Origin: Verrucomicrobiales bacterium | GTDB taxonomy: Bacteria; Verrucomicrobiota; Verrucomicrobiia; Limisphaerales; UBA11320 | Length of the DNA stretch: 64,000 bases | Reading direction: 5' to 3' | NCBI GenBank assembly: GCA_016793885.1 | Contig: JAEUHE010000167.1 | Coordinates: forward strand, 1-64,000 | Part shown: piece after piece, positions 26,501 to 34,537 of the stretch | Layout of the letters: every line of letters begins with the position of its first letter | How positions within the stretch are numbered: the stretch's first letter is position 1 | Notes under the pieces: generated by a model | Seen by the model: the letters and a program-made list of their open reading frames with translations, nothing else | Database searches by the model: none | What the model was told of the DNA's origin: nothing | Translations under genes and position numbers: made by a program

Positions 26501-28044
26501 TGAACCGTCAAGGGATCCAGATCGATCTGGAATCCTGCACTCTCCGTTCCATAGCATCTCCTTCGCCCCCCCCAGCGATTGCTGATTCCACCGTTCCGAT
26601 CGCAGCATCGCCCTCCTGGTCCGATCCTTTGATTTGGGAGATGATTGCTTCAGGGGGCGCTCGGGCGGTGCATCATATTGAGTCGCCTGCCATGACCACC
26701 CTGTGCCGCATGTGCCAAGTGCAGGACATCGATGGTTTAATCGCAATTGTCAGCGTCATTCGTCCCGGGGCGGCCAACGAGCACAAGAAAGTGCGCTTCA
26801 CGCGCCGTTATCAAGGCCTGGAAGCTCCGACCTATCCGCATCCTTCCTTGGAACCCTGCCTGCGCAGCACCTTTGGCCTGGTGGTCTACGAGGAGCATAT
26901 CCTGCAGATCTGCGAGGCCTTCGCTGGATTAAGCGGCGGTCGGGCCGATGTGTTGCGTCGCGCCCTGGTGAAGCAGCAGCTCAAGAATGTAGAAATCATC
27001 GGCCAGGAATTCGCCACCAGCGCACTCGCGCGTGGTCATTCTCCCGAGTTGATTCGTGAGGTGTGGGAGTTGGTCACGGGTTTCAACGGCTACGCCTTCT
27101 GCAAAGCCCACAGCACCGCCTACGGCGTGGAAGCCTATCAATCGGCCTGGCTCAAGCTGAACTTCCCCGCCGAGTTCATGGCCGCGGTGCTGACTCAGGG
27201 AAAGGGATTCTACAGTCCGCTGGTCTATATTCTGGAATGTCACCGCCTCGGCATCGCAGTCCTGCCTCCCTGGATCAACGAGCCCGGACCCGATTTCCGA
27301 GTGCCTTCACCGGCTTTTTCCAAAAGCCCAGCCATTCGTATTCCCGTCTCCTACGTCAAACACTTGCGCGAAATCACGCTGGAACGCCTGTTCCACGAAC
27401 ACCAGCGCTGCCCCTTTGAAAACGTCCGCGACTTCTATCTGCGGGTGCGTCCCAATCAGGAAGAGATCGAAGCCCTGCTCAAGGTGGGAGCATTCGATGG
27501 TTTTTCAAAGCCTCGCACCACGCTCTTCTGGGAACTGCAGCAAGTGCACCACACTTTTGGCAGCCTTCAGGATCCAGACCAAGGCTGGCTGCTGCCTCCC
27601 CCCGGATTGGAATCGCTGCCGGAGGTTCCGTTGACTGAGCCCACCCGATTGCAGCGGCTGCAATGGGAAACAGAACTGCTTGGATTTACGGCTAGCGGCC
27701 ATCCTTTGGAGCTGTATCCGCAGATTGCCTGGAACACTTATTGCCCTGTGAACCGGCTGGGAGAGTATACCGGACAGGAAATTGTCACCTGCGGACTGAT
27801 CATCGAGCAACGGCTGCATCATCAAGCCACCGGCGAGCCGATGAAATTTTTGACGCTTTGCGATGGCACTGGAATGGTAGAGACCGAACTCTTCGCCGCC
27901 ACCTATCGGAGCTATGGATTAACGACCGTGCGCTATCCGGTGCTGGAAATCACTGCGCGCGTCGAGCCTTTCGAGAACGGCCGCGGTCACACCTTGCGCG
28001 TGATGCGCGCTGGAAAGCCGCGGGAAAACTCCGAAGGATGCTAG
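23572..28044 (+). CDS. Fused Y-family (DinB-like) and C-family (DnaE-type) DNA polymerase
   Basis: A 1490-residue protein that joins two polymerases in one frame. Residues 1-384 are a Y-family polymerase with its catalytic acids (Asp8 in HLDADAFFASVEQ; Asp101 and Glu102 in SIDEGYLD), a steric-gate phenylalanine at 13 and a helix-hairpin-helix (LPGVGPVTSSRLNAAGL). A Pro/Ala/Ser-rich linker of about 60 residues follows. From about 449 there is a PHP domain (RVRSHYSFLN), then the DnaE palm with Asp797/Asp799/Asp801 in LPDIDVDF and Asp960 in LVKMDIL, a helix-hairpin-helix and tandem regions, and a C-terminal OB-fold near 1395-1475. The PHP motif that normally reads TDH is CDL (Leu483), so PHP metal binding looks lost. 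Probable role: damage-induced, error-prone translesion synthesis. No stop codon or frameshift separates the halves, and no clear clamp-binding motif was found. Confidence 0.92.
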   Translation: MRFVVHLDADAFFASVEQAADPRLRGKAIAVGGEQRGIIASASYEARRMGIYTPMPTSRARKLCPKLIILPGDYEKYERFSQWMFSYAYDFTPDVEVTSIDEGYLDLTPTHKDPVSIARTLRQAIHQSLKISVSEGIGSNKLVSQIASKLNKPAAFFQIPSGTETNFLHPLPNRWLPGVGPVTSSRLNAAGLSRIGQIAATPTDLLEMLVGSGAPTLRQFAQGKDDRPIIPARPSAKSYGQQETFNQDQTDEAFLEATLRRMADHLMAKVRSDGKSVRTLTVKVRYNDMDEDQCSESLAEPTDLETDIYSRLPILLRNAWRRRVSLRLVSLKLSQVYEGIFRLELALDRASQQSDAQRRLSKAVDELRQARGHRVILRGHDFILREAPPALAPATSAVALPTVSRAISAPMAVPRTSPSTHPLPALRLPSSVRYTIPRATPAIAPIPLRVRSHYSFLNSTLSPEAIVELAEKHQHGSIALCDLGNLHGAVELAQAAKSAGIRPLFGAEVRIDGQALCLYVENAIGYANLCRLLSQTVSSAERPGTLAASALETERCAGLIGVSPHPDLARHFPKRFYLGVRSDKEWQRHAAAGSFPSVAMSAVHYESPDDRWKYDILQSIRTLTLLRQPHPLKVMPASFHHRPAREIQERFRELPSALSHTHEIAERCSGFTFPLGPPQFPAYLPPNGESAREFLRRLVFDGARRRYPGNRWQTVCPQLETELQIIHEVGYEEYFLVVWDLLQECRHQGISWITRGSAADSLVCYCLEISGVCPIRFDLYFRRFLNRERMALQKLPDIDVDFPHDRKDDVVDLLFAKYGPAHCAVVGGFSTFQARSAVGEVAKVLGVSEHQVRRFTEHFPWSFGGGWGHASSSEGSLIERLKAMPECQDLPLDEEPYRSALVMGEFLDGVPRYPKMHPCGVVLSRQPIHELTPTFVSGKGYVTTHYDMDGVEAIGLVKMDILAQGGLAVMRDVEGMLNRQGIQIDLESCTLRSIASPSPPPAIADSTVPIAASPSWSDPLIWEMIASGGARAVHHIESPAMTTLCRMCQVQDIDGLIAIVSVIRPGAANEHKKVRFTRRYQGLEAPTYPHPSLEPCLRSTFGLVVYEEHILQICEAFAGLSGGRADVLRRALVKQQLKNVEIIGQEFATSALARGHSPELIREVWELVTGFNGYAFCKAHSTAYGVEAYQSAWLKLNFPAEFMAAVLTQGKGFYSPLVYILECHRLGIAVLPPWINEPGPDFRVPSPAFSKSPAIRIPVSYVKHLREITLERLFHEHQRCPFENVRDFYLRVRPNQEEIEALLKVGAFDGFSKPRTTLFWELQQVHHTFGSLQDPDQGWLLPPPGLESLPEVPLTEPTRLQRLQWETELLGFTASGHPLELYPQIAWNTYCPVNRLGEYTGQEIVTCGLIIEQRLHHQATGEPMKFLTLCDGTGMVETELFAATYRSYGLTTVRYPVLEITARVEPFENGRGHTLRVMRAGKPRENSEGC

Positions 28045-28133
28045 GGGCCAACCGCTCGATACCAAAGGACGGCGTTTAAGGAGGATGGATTCAATCCTAA
28101 AAACGGCAGACGTGTCTCCGCACTCCATAGCGT

Positions 28134-28260
28134 CAAACACCGCGCGAAGCGTTTGGAGTGCTGTAGCCCTCTACAGCTTTTCGTCCCCCCCCCGGAGGGG
28201 GATCCCAGCTCCGCTGTGGGTGCCAAAGCGGCAGAGGGCTGCCGCACTCCATAGCAGCTA
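28134..28260. repeat. Inverted-repeat element, GCACTCC/GGAGTGC family
   Basis: The convergent space after the polymerase gene holds two arms: TTTGGAGTGCTGTAGCCCTCTACAGCTTTT-like sequence at about 28152-28181, and AAAGCGGCAGAGGGCTGCCGCACTCCA-like sequence at about 28225-28251. They are inverted relative to each other and match the arms of the element at 30950-31032, but in the opposite order. A degenerate third arm lies at about 28101-28128. No gene is present from 28045 to 28313. The family is dispersed in at least four intergenic regions of the window. Confidence 0.65.
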
Positions 28261-28313
28261 ACCCCTCGCGAAGCGGTACGACGAGGTTTATAGTTCCATA
28301 GTCGTGTAGCCCG

Positions 28314-29330
28314 CTACAACTGCTGTGGGAACCGGCGCGACGGCAGTCTGTGATACCCCTGCTCGGTCTTAATCAACACCAGCGAACTGAGCTTCCGATC
28401 GCGGTCGATCATCCGCTGACCTTCCTTGGCCCCTAATATACAGACCGCGGTCGCCAAGGCATCGCTGCGAGTCGCATTCTCAGCGATCACGGTTGCCTGC
28501 ATTCGGTTAGTTAAGCCCAGTCCGGTGCGCGGATCCACAATATGTGAATAACGCACACCTTGAATCTCCACAAACTGTTCGGTGTCGCCTGAGGTGGAAA
28601 CCCCGGCGTTCCTCAGCAACAATACTTGTCCCAAGGTATTGGTCCGTCCGGACGGGTCGCCGACCCGCACCCGCCACCCTCGCTGACCCGGCGGCGCATC
28701 GCCAATGGCCAAATCTCCACTCGCTGCCACCAAGGCTGATCGGATGCCTCGATCTCGCAGGACTTGCAAGGCAGCATCCGCTGCAAAGCCCTTGGCGATT
28801 CCCCCGAGGTCGAGGCGCATCCCCGGAATCCTCAATCGACCCGAGGAATCACGCCGCCGCAATGCCACATTCGTCCAACCAAACACCGCCGTCGCTGCTT
28901 GCCTCCGCTGCAACTCTGGAAACTCCCGCTGGCGTCGAGCACGACGCCAAACCTGAACCAGCGGGCCCACCGTTGGATCGAAGACCCCCTGAGTCTGATG
29001 CACGATCCGACCCGATACTTCCAAAATACGAAAGAGGTCGGAACTTAGGCTATGCCATTGACCGGGCTCCGCCGCACAAAACCGTAGCAGCTCACTCTCC
29101 GGATCGTAGTCGGTCATGGCACGTTCCAGTGCATCGATCCGCTCGAACGCCTGGCGCACCGCTCCCGTCGGTGCCGAGGCTGCGTCGGCGTAACAGGTGA
29201 TAGTCCACACCGTTCCCATATGAGCCTCCGAGAACTCATACCGCTTCGCTTCGGCGGCGGCGGCAGGAAGCGAGACGACCCTGCAGCAGAGAACGAGCAG
29301 CCACAGGCGATGGCAAAGAAGGTATCTCAT
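28314..29330 (-). CDS. apbE: FAD:protein FMN transferase (ApbE)
   Basis: A 338-residue exported flavin transferase that attaches FMN covalently to a threonine of target proteins such as Nqr/Rnf subunits, using FAD and magnesium. The signal peptide ends near LPAAAAEA, so it acts in the periplasm. Family motifs are clear: AHMGTVWTITCY near the N-terminus, LDLGGIAKGFAAD in the middle, then STSGDTEQF, YSHIVDPRTG and the metal-binding ATRSDALATA near the C-terminus. Length is normal for the family. It lies on the minus strand downstream of the Tat-exported oxidoreductase but is separated from it by a good hairpin, so it may have its own promoter. No target (nqr, rnf or urocanate-reductase gene) is in the window. 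Confidence 0.93.
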   Translation of the reverse strand: MRYLLCHRLWLLVLCCRVVSLPAAAAEAKRYEFSEAHMGTVWTITCYADAASAPTGAVRQAFERIDALERAMTDYDPESELLRFCAAEPGQWHSLSSDLFRILEVSGRIVHQTQGVFDPTVGPLVQVWRRARRQREFPELQRRQAATAVFGWTNVALRRRDSSGRLRIPGMRLDLGGIAKGFAADAALQVLRDRGIRSALVAASGDLAIGDAPPGQRGWRVRVGDPSGRTNTLGQVLLLRNAGVSTSGDTEQFVEIQGVRYSHIVDPRTGLGLTNRMQATVIAENATRSDALATAVCILGAKEGQRMIDRDRKLSSLVLIKTEQGYHRLPSRRFPQQL

Positions 29331-29339
29331 AAAAGTAAG

Positions 29340-29371
29340 GAACCCCTCGCTCGCATCGCGAGGAGGGGTTC
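29340..29371 (-). terminator. Intrinsic terminator between Gfo/Idh gene and apbE
   Basis: On the minus strand a stem GAACCCCTC/GAGGGGTTC (9 bp, with further pairing of CGC/GCG inside) is followed by CTTACTTTTATG. It begins 26 bases after the stop of the oxidoreductase gene and ends 9 bases before the apbE start. The short T-run makes it a moderate-quality intrinsic terminator. Confidence 0.65.
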
Positions 29372-29397
29372 TTGTCGAATTTCAATGGTGGAGAGGA

Positions 29398-30741
29398 TCA
29401 AACGGCCACCGTTTTGCCGGGAATCGCGCGCGGATACATCCCATCCGGCCCCGGACGAATACCAGGATCGGCGTCCCAATCGAGGTTCTTCGGCATAGTG
29501 TCGATGGTGGAGTTCAGGGCTGCCTCCCAATCAATCACTTTCCCGGAGTAGGTGGCCATCCGGCCCATCACGGCAGTCAGAGAGCTCTTCGCGCCGTTCT
29601 CGGCCTCGTTGTAGGGACGGTCATTGCGGATCGCATCGAACAGATCATCGTGTTCCTGCTGATAGGGATCCTTCTTTTTCTCGTCCTTGAATCGCCAGGC
29701 ATTGGTGCCACGGATGATATGGCTGCTGACGTCGCAGCTGCCTTTAGTGCCGACCGCGTGCTCGCTAACGCTATTCCAGCAATTGAGGATGTGACGGCAT
29801 TGGCTGGAGAGACGGGAGCCATCGGCATACTCATACTCCACGGCGTGATGGTCGAAGATTTCGCCGTAGTCCTTGCCTTTTCGCACTTCGCAACCGCCCA
29901 TGCCATTGCAACGGACAGGATAGCTATTCTTGACCCAGTTGATGACGTCCAGGTTGTGAATGTGCTGTTCGCAAATATGGTCACCACAGGTCCAAACAAA
30001 GTAGTACCAATTTTGCATCTGGTACTCCATTTCGGTCAACGGGCGACCGAACTTCGCCTCGAGATCCTTGCGGGGCTTGACCCAAGGCGTGCTGCCATTC
30101 CAGTAGGCGCGCATGGCGACGATGTCACCAATCTCACCGCCGTGGAGGCGCTTGATCGTTTCGATGTAACCAGCTTGGTGATGGCGTTGCAGCCCCACTC
30201 CGACTTTCAGATTCTTTTTCTTGGCTTCTTCGGCGGCGGCCAGAACACGACGAACGCCCGGCCCGTCGACCGCGACCGGCTTTTCCATGAACACATGCTT
30301 ACCCTGCCGAATGGCCTCCTCAAACATCATGGGCCGGAATCCCGGAGGAGTGGCCAAGATGACGACGTCAGCCAAGCTGATGGCCTGCTTGTAGGCTTCA
30401 AAGCCGATGAATTTGTTCTCCTCGGGAACCTCAACCTTCTCCTTATGCGACTCCTTGAGGCTACGCAGGCTCGACTCCATGCGATCTTTGAAGACATCCG
30501 CGACAGCGACTAGTTTGGTGCCACCCTGGGTGCTCAACGCCTGGTTGGCAGCCCCCGAACCACGACCGCCACAGCCCACGAGCGCTAGCTTCAGGGTGTC
30601 TCCCGGCGACGCTCCCAGGGCAAAGCGATCCGGCGTCAGCGCACTCATCAAAGCGCTGCCTGCGACAACCGTTGAAGTGGACTTAAGAAAGCCGCGGCGC
30701 GTGACCGGCACCACGATTTGAGAGGATCGGGAGTCATTCAT
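29398..30741 (-). CDS. Tat-exported Gfo/Idh/MocA oxidoreductase
   Basis: A 447-residue oxidoreductase with a twin-arginine signal (TRRGFLKSTSTVVAGSALM, residues 14-32), so it is exported folded to the periplasm. The Rossmann motif is ALVGCGGRGSG, the EKP motif lies in HVFMEKPVAVDGPG, and a long C-terminal block (NWYYFVWTCGDHICEQHIHN) is typical of the planctomycete/verrucomicrobial branch of the family. Export with a tightly bound cofactor is known for glucose-fructose oxidoreductase, the founding member. It is distinct in length and localisation from the cytoplasmic relative at 12067-13200. Its substrate is unknown. It appears to be transcribed alone, with repeat DNA upstream and a terminator downstream. 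Confidence 0.88.
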   Translation of the reverse strand: MNDSRSSQIVVPVTRRGFLKSTSTVVAGSALMSALTPDRFALGASPGDTLKLALVGCGGRGSGAANQALSTQGGTKLVAVADVFKDRMESSLRSLKESHKEKVEVPEENKFIGFEAYKQAISLADVVILATPPGFRPMMFEEAIRQGKHVFMEKPVAVDGPGVRRVLAAAEEAKKKNLKVGVGLQRHHQAGYIETIKRLHGGEIGDIVAMRAYWNGSTPWVKPRKDLEAKFGRPLTEMEYQMQNWYYFVWTCGDHICEQHIHNLDVINWVKNSYPVRCNGMGGCEVRKGKDYGEIFDHHAVEYEYADGSRLSSQCRHILNCWNSVSEHAVGTKGSCDVSSHIIRGTNAWRFKDEKKKDPYQQEHDDLFDAIRNDRPYNEAENGAKSSLTAVMGRMATYSGKVIDWEAALNSTIDTMPKNLDWDADPGIRPGPDGMYPRAIPGKTVAV

Positions 30742-31093
30742 AGTATCAGATTCGTTTAACGATACGCATTCGACGACACGTCGACAGCGCGATATTCACC
30801 GAAAAGTACTGACTGGACAGCACGTTGCGATGGAATGGATCGGACCATAGACAGCCTTCGCACAGAATTCAAGAGACAGTTAAGAGGGGCATGGGAGGGT
30901 GTGGCTAAATCCGGGGGAGAACAAAGGCTCCCGACTGCGTCGGGTCCTGAAAAGCGGCAGAGGGCTACCGCACTCCAAGACGCTTCGCGAGGCGCTTGAC
31001 GTTATGGAGTGCTGTAGCCCTCTACAGCTTTTGCCCCCCGACGGAGTCGGGATCCGTTATTCTCACCAGGAGGTAATCAACTCCGAGGCCTGG
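30742..31093. repeat. Intergenic region with a long near-perfect inverted repeat
   Basis: This 352-base space between two leftward genes contains the best copy of the inverted-repeat family. Arm 1 (30950-30981, AAAAGCGGCAGAGGGCTACC...) and arm 2 (31001-31032, ...GTAGCCCTCTACAGCTTTT) pair with only a few mismatches over about 32 bases. Outside them sit two mini-palindromes, CCCGACTGCGTCGGG at about 30930 and CCCGACGGAGTCGGG at about 31036. The central loop contains GCTTCGCGAGGCGC. The rest of the gap (30742-30898) should hold the promoter of the Tat oxidoreductase gene; I recognise no clear boxes. The frame that starts at 30899 and runs antisense to the helicase is not regarded as a gene. Confidence 0.7.
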
Positions 31094-34000
31094 TCAGTCC
31101 TCCGAGAACAGGTACTCGAGATCGTCCTTAGACAAACTCCGAGCGAAGCCTTCCTCCCCCAAGACATCCGAGATCGTCTGGGCCTTGCGCTGCTGCAGTT
31201 CCCAGATCTTTTCCTCGACCGTTCCGGGCGCGATCAGGCGGTAAGCGTGCACGGTTCGAGTCTGACCGATTCGATGCGACCGATCGATGGCCTGAGCCTC
31301 CACGGCCGGATTCCACCACGGATCGTAGAGGATCACGTAACTGGCGGTGGTGAGATTCAAACCCGTGCCCGCTGCGCGCAAACTCAACAAAAACACACCC
31401 GGTCGCGGATCGTTCTGGAAAGCTTGGACAATCTCCTGGCGCTCCTTCGATTCCCCCGTGAGGATATGCGTCGGGATCTTCAGATTGGCACACTCGGTCT
31501 CCATCAGCTTCAGCATCTGGACGAATTGACTGAAGACGAGAACCTTTTGTCCCTCCTCCAGCAGCGGCTCGAGCAATTCCATCAGCGTTTCGGTCTTGCC
31601 CGAAGCAGTGTCGCTTCCCACCAAGCGGGGATGACAGCAGATCTGCCGCAAACGGGTAAGAGCCGCCAGGACATGGATCTTGCTCTTCATGAGGCCTTTC
31701 TCGGCCACCGCCTGCATGATCTGGTCGCGGCTGCGACGCAACTCCGCCAGATACAACTTGCGCTGTTCATCGCCCAATTCGCAGTCGCGACGAACCTCGA
31801 TTCGTTCCGGCAAATCTTTCGCGACCTGACGCTTAAGCCGCCGCAACATAAGCGGACGGAGTTTCGAGGACAGCCGGCGACGCGCGATGCGCTGGGCGGC
31901 TTCCCCTTCCTCGCCCTCTCCACGAACATCGTAGGTCTGGGAAAAGTGTTCCTGGGATCCCAGGTAGGTCGGCTGCACGAAATCGGTGATACTCCAGAGA
32001 TCGAGGAGCCGATTTTCCAGCGGCGTCCCGGTCAACGCCAGCCTCTGGTCCGCCTTCAATTGCTTGACCGACTGAGTGACTTGAGCGGTCGGGTTCTTGA
32101 TGAACTGAGCTTCATCCAGAATCAGGGCACCGAAGGAAAACTTCTGCAGAGCCTCGAGATCTCGACGCAGCAGCGCGTAGTTGGTCACGATGAGATCGTG
32201 CTGGGGAATCTGTTTGCGCAGGTTGTGCCGAGCCGAGCCACTCTCCAGCACCAACACGCGCAGATGGGGCGCGAACCGATTGGACTCACGCCGCCAGTTG
32301 TGCAGCACCGAGGCCGGACAAATGACCAGCGCCGGTTTTGGGTTCTTCGAATTTCGCTCGTGCAACCAGGTCAGCCACGTGAGCGTCTGGAGCGTTTTTC
32401 CGAGCCCCATGTCGTCCGCCAGAATGCCTCCGAGATGCATCTGCGTCAGATGGCACAGGAACGAGAAACCTTCCTTCTGATACGGACGCAACTCGGCATC
32501 CACGCCCTTGGGCAGCTTCACCTCAGGAATCCCCTCAAAGTCGGAAAGACGCTTGCGGAGGAGCTTGGCTTCGCTGCTGTCGCCGAAGCGCTTCAAAGCT
32601 TCTTCGTCAAGATGAGCTGCCTGCTCCATGGGCACCTTCTGCGGGCTTGCGCTCAGATTCTCCAAACCGAGGTCCGCCATGGCCTCATGCGCTTGAGATA
32701 CCGCCCGAATGTCGAGTTCGACCCAACCGGCATCCGGAAGCTTCACGAAGCGGCCCGTGGCCGACTGCAGGCGATGCAGATCCGCTGGGGTGAGCTTCAT
32801 GCCCTCCTGCTCCCACTCCGCCGAAACCGTAAACCAGTCGATACCACTTCCCTTGACAATGAGTGTCGGACGCAGCTGGCGGGGCGAGAGGAACAGCCGT
32901 TGGAAGGCTTGGTTACCCAAATAGTCCGCTTCCTTTGGTCGGTTCGGCCAAATCGCGGCCAGCACGCCCAAGAAATTCTCGTTCGCATCCCCGACCCATA
33001 CGCCGGGTTCGGGTGTAAACCAGTCCAACCGACGCAACCAGGCAACCGCCGCCTCCAGGCGAGCGTCCTCCAGCACTTCAGCCTTGTCGAGCGAGGCCAC
33101 ATACGGAGGATCGACCTGCCAGTCTTGTCCCGTCCAGTGCCAAACGCTCTTGTTGCGCTCGCTGCGCGCCAGCAGTCGAAGCCGTACGGTGTCCTCCGCG
33201 AGCTCGAACACAAACTGAGGGATGGCGGTGTGGGACACGCACAGCGAGTCCCAGTCAGCCCCGGATCCTGCCTGGCTTCGACGCAGATGGGTTCGCAACC
33301 GAATGCTCAGCTTGCCCACCGGGACGGAGGGCCGCTCCGCCCAGAACTGCACCAACTCGGCCGGCGGAGCGTTCCGCACGACATAAACGGTTTGGTCAAC
33401 CAATGCCAAGGCCGGCTCGCCATCAAAGAATCGTGCCTCGGTCAAAGATCGAGGCTGCCCGCTCGGCAAGGTGATCCGATGAACAAAATCCAGTCCCTGG
33501 GCGTTTTGAATCAATTCGGGAACCAACTGGATCACCTGCCCCTCAAACAGCAGAGGTTTCTTAGCTAACTCTAGCCGACCCGATGAGCCCCAGCGGCACA
33601 ACCATCTGAGCAGATCAACCCCGGACAAAGTAAGGGATTCGCTCTTGGGCGGATGGTCTCGATAGAACGACGTCGCCCATTGGATCAGTTCCCAGTCGGC
33701 CGGTGGAAACAGCTCCTGCTCATGCGCAGCCCGAGTCAGCAGGTCCACCAGATCCGCGATAGATCGGGCCTTTTCACCCGTGCGGGGACGCGAAAGAATG
33801 ATCCGCAGCTCGAGCGCATGCAGATGCGGCCGATCCGCCAACGGCTTGAGTTCGCACACCACCCGCACACTGGCCCGCGGTGAATCCAAGTGAGTCGGTG
33901 CCGGGGGGAACATCCAATTCTCCAGCAGCAGCAAATTCCGGTGCTCCGCCTCCGCCTCCTCGATCTCAGCGAACCGAGCAGCATTGGCGAATGGCTGCAG

Positions 34001-34360
34001 CTCCGTGGGCAGCGAACGCTGCGCTCGAAGAAAGAGCATCGCCACCTCCTCAACGCGATCCTTACCCTGCGCCGCCATGATCCGCGGCCACCAATCCTGA
34101 CCGCCAAAGTCTTTTCGAGAGAGCGAGAGACGCTCGAAATAATCCTCCAATAAAAGCCAGGCACGCTGTGAGTCCGCGCACTCTGCAAAGAGCTTCAAGA
34201 GCTCCTCGCGTTCGGAGACCCGGGTCTTGGGCTCCGCGAGTTCGCGCCGCAAATCCGCCAGGGCACCGTAGGTCTTTGACAAGACCGTGTGGTGCGCATC
34301 GTACTTTGTGCTGGCGGAGTAACGCGATGAACGTCCGTTTTTACTCGATACTTTGGCCAT
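31094..34360 (-). CDS. SNF2/SWI2-family DEAD/H helicase-like ATPase
   Basis: A 1088-residue ATPase of the SNF2 branch of superfamily 2, which translocates on double-stranded DNA and remodels protein-DNA complexes. The C-terminal half holds the motor: motif I MGLGKT (residues 651-656), motif II DEAQ (749-752), LALTGTPLENRLLD (motif III), and motifs V-VI in RAAGTGLNL and IDRSHRIGQTRTV. Motif II reads DEAQ, as in many bacterial members. The N-terminal half of about 600 residues has no domain I can name; bacterial members often carry SWIM or SNF2-associated N-terminal regions, but no zinc-binding cysteine cluster is seen. A three-half-site palindrome lies upstream of the start. A role in transcription recycling or repair is possible, not shown. 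Confidence 0.92.
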   Translation of the reverse strand: MAKVSSKNGRSSRYSASTKYDAHHTVLSKTYGALADLRRELAEPKTRVSEREELLKLFAECADSQRAWLLLEDYFERLSLSRKDFGGQDWWPRIMAAQGKDRVEEVAMLFLRAQRSLPTELQPFANAARFAEIEEAEAEHRNLLLLENWMFPPAPTHLDSPRASVRVVCELKPLADRPHLHALELRIILSRPRTGEKARSIADLVDLLTRAAHEQELFPPADWELIQWATSFYRDHPPKSESLTLSGVDLLRWLCRWGSSGRLELAKKPLLFEGQVIQLVPELIQNAQGLDFVHRITLPSGQPRSLTEARFFDGEPALALVDQTVYVVRNAPPAELVQFWAERPSVPVGKLSIRLRTHLRRSQAGSGADWDSLCVSHTAIPQFVFELAEDTVRLRLLARSERNKSVWHWTGQDWQVDPPYVASLDKAEVLEDARLEAAVAWLRRLDWFTPEPGVWVGDANENFLGVLAAIWPNRPKEADYLGNQAFQRLFLSPRQLRPTLIVKGSGIDWFTVSAEWEQEGMKLTPADLHRLQSATGRFVKLPDAGWVELDIRAVSQAHEAMADLGLENLSASPQKVPMEQAAHLDEEALKRFGDSSEAKLLRKRLSDFEGIPEVKLPKGVDAELRPYQKEGFSFLCHLTQMHLGGILADDMGLGKTLQTLTWLTWLHERNSKNPKPALVICPASVLHNWRRESNRFAPHLRVLVLESGSARHNLRKQIPQHDLIVTNYALLRRDLEALQKFSFGALILDEAQFIKNPTAQVTQSVKQLKADQRLALTGTPLENRLLDLWSITDFVQPTYLGSQEHFSQTYDVRGEGEEGEAAQRIARRRLSSKLRPLMLRRLKRQVAKDLPERIEVRRDCELGDEQRKLYLAELRRSRDQIMQAVAEKGLMKSKIHVLAALTRLRQICCHPRLVGSDTASGKTETLMELLEPLLEEGQKVLVFSQFVQMLKLMETECANLKIPTHILTGESKERQEIVQAFQNDPRPGVFLLSLRAAGTGLNLTTASYVILYDPWWNPAVEAQAIDRSHRIGQTRTVHAYRLIAPGTVEEKIWELQQRKAQTISDVLGEEGFARSLSKDDLEYLFSED

Positions 34361-34392
34361 GAGTCGTGTCCAAAAAAATCCAAGGAAAGTGA

Positions 34393-34408
34393 GTCATGAT
34401 GACGTCAT
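34393..34408. promoter_or_regulatory. Overlapping palindromes upstream of the SNF2 gene
   Basis: GTCATGATGACGTCAT contains the perfect 10-bp palindrome ATGACGTCAT (34399-34408) and a preceding GTCAT half-site that forms a second palindrome, GTCAT-G-ATGAC. It lies 33-48 bases upstream of the helicase start on the minus strand. The half-sites ATGAC/GTCAT are the same as in the palindrome upstream of lexA, with different spacing. A regulatory role is conjecture from position and symmetry. Confidence 0.3.
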
Positions 34409-34537
34409 AGACCGGCACTTGCGGTCAATCAGAAATCGCTCACGTGTTAAAAAAGATTCGATCCACCCCTTTTTACAACCTGAAGCAGCTTGGTGAATAC
34501 ACTTCATTAGACTGAGCCGAATCGCTCCGACCCGAGC

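Noticed and set aside
30899-33568. An 889-codon open frame on the plus strand, antisense to the SNF2 gene
   Set aside because: Its product has no recognisable domain, starts inside a repeat, and lies wholly opposite a helicase gene with all its motifs intact. Long antisense frames are expected in GC-rich coding DNA.
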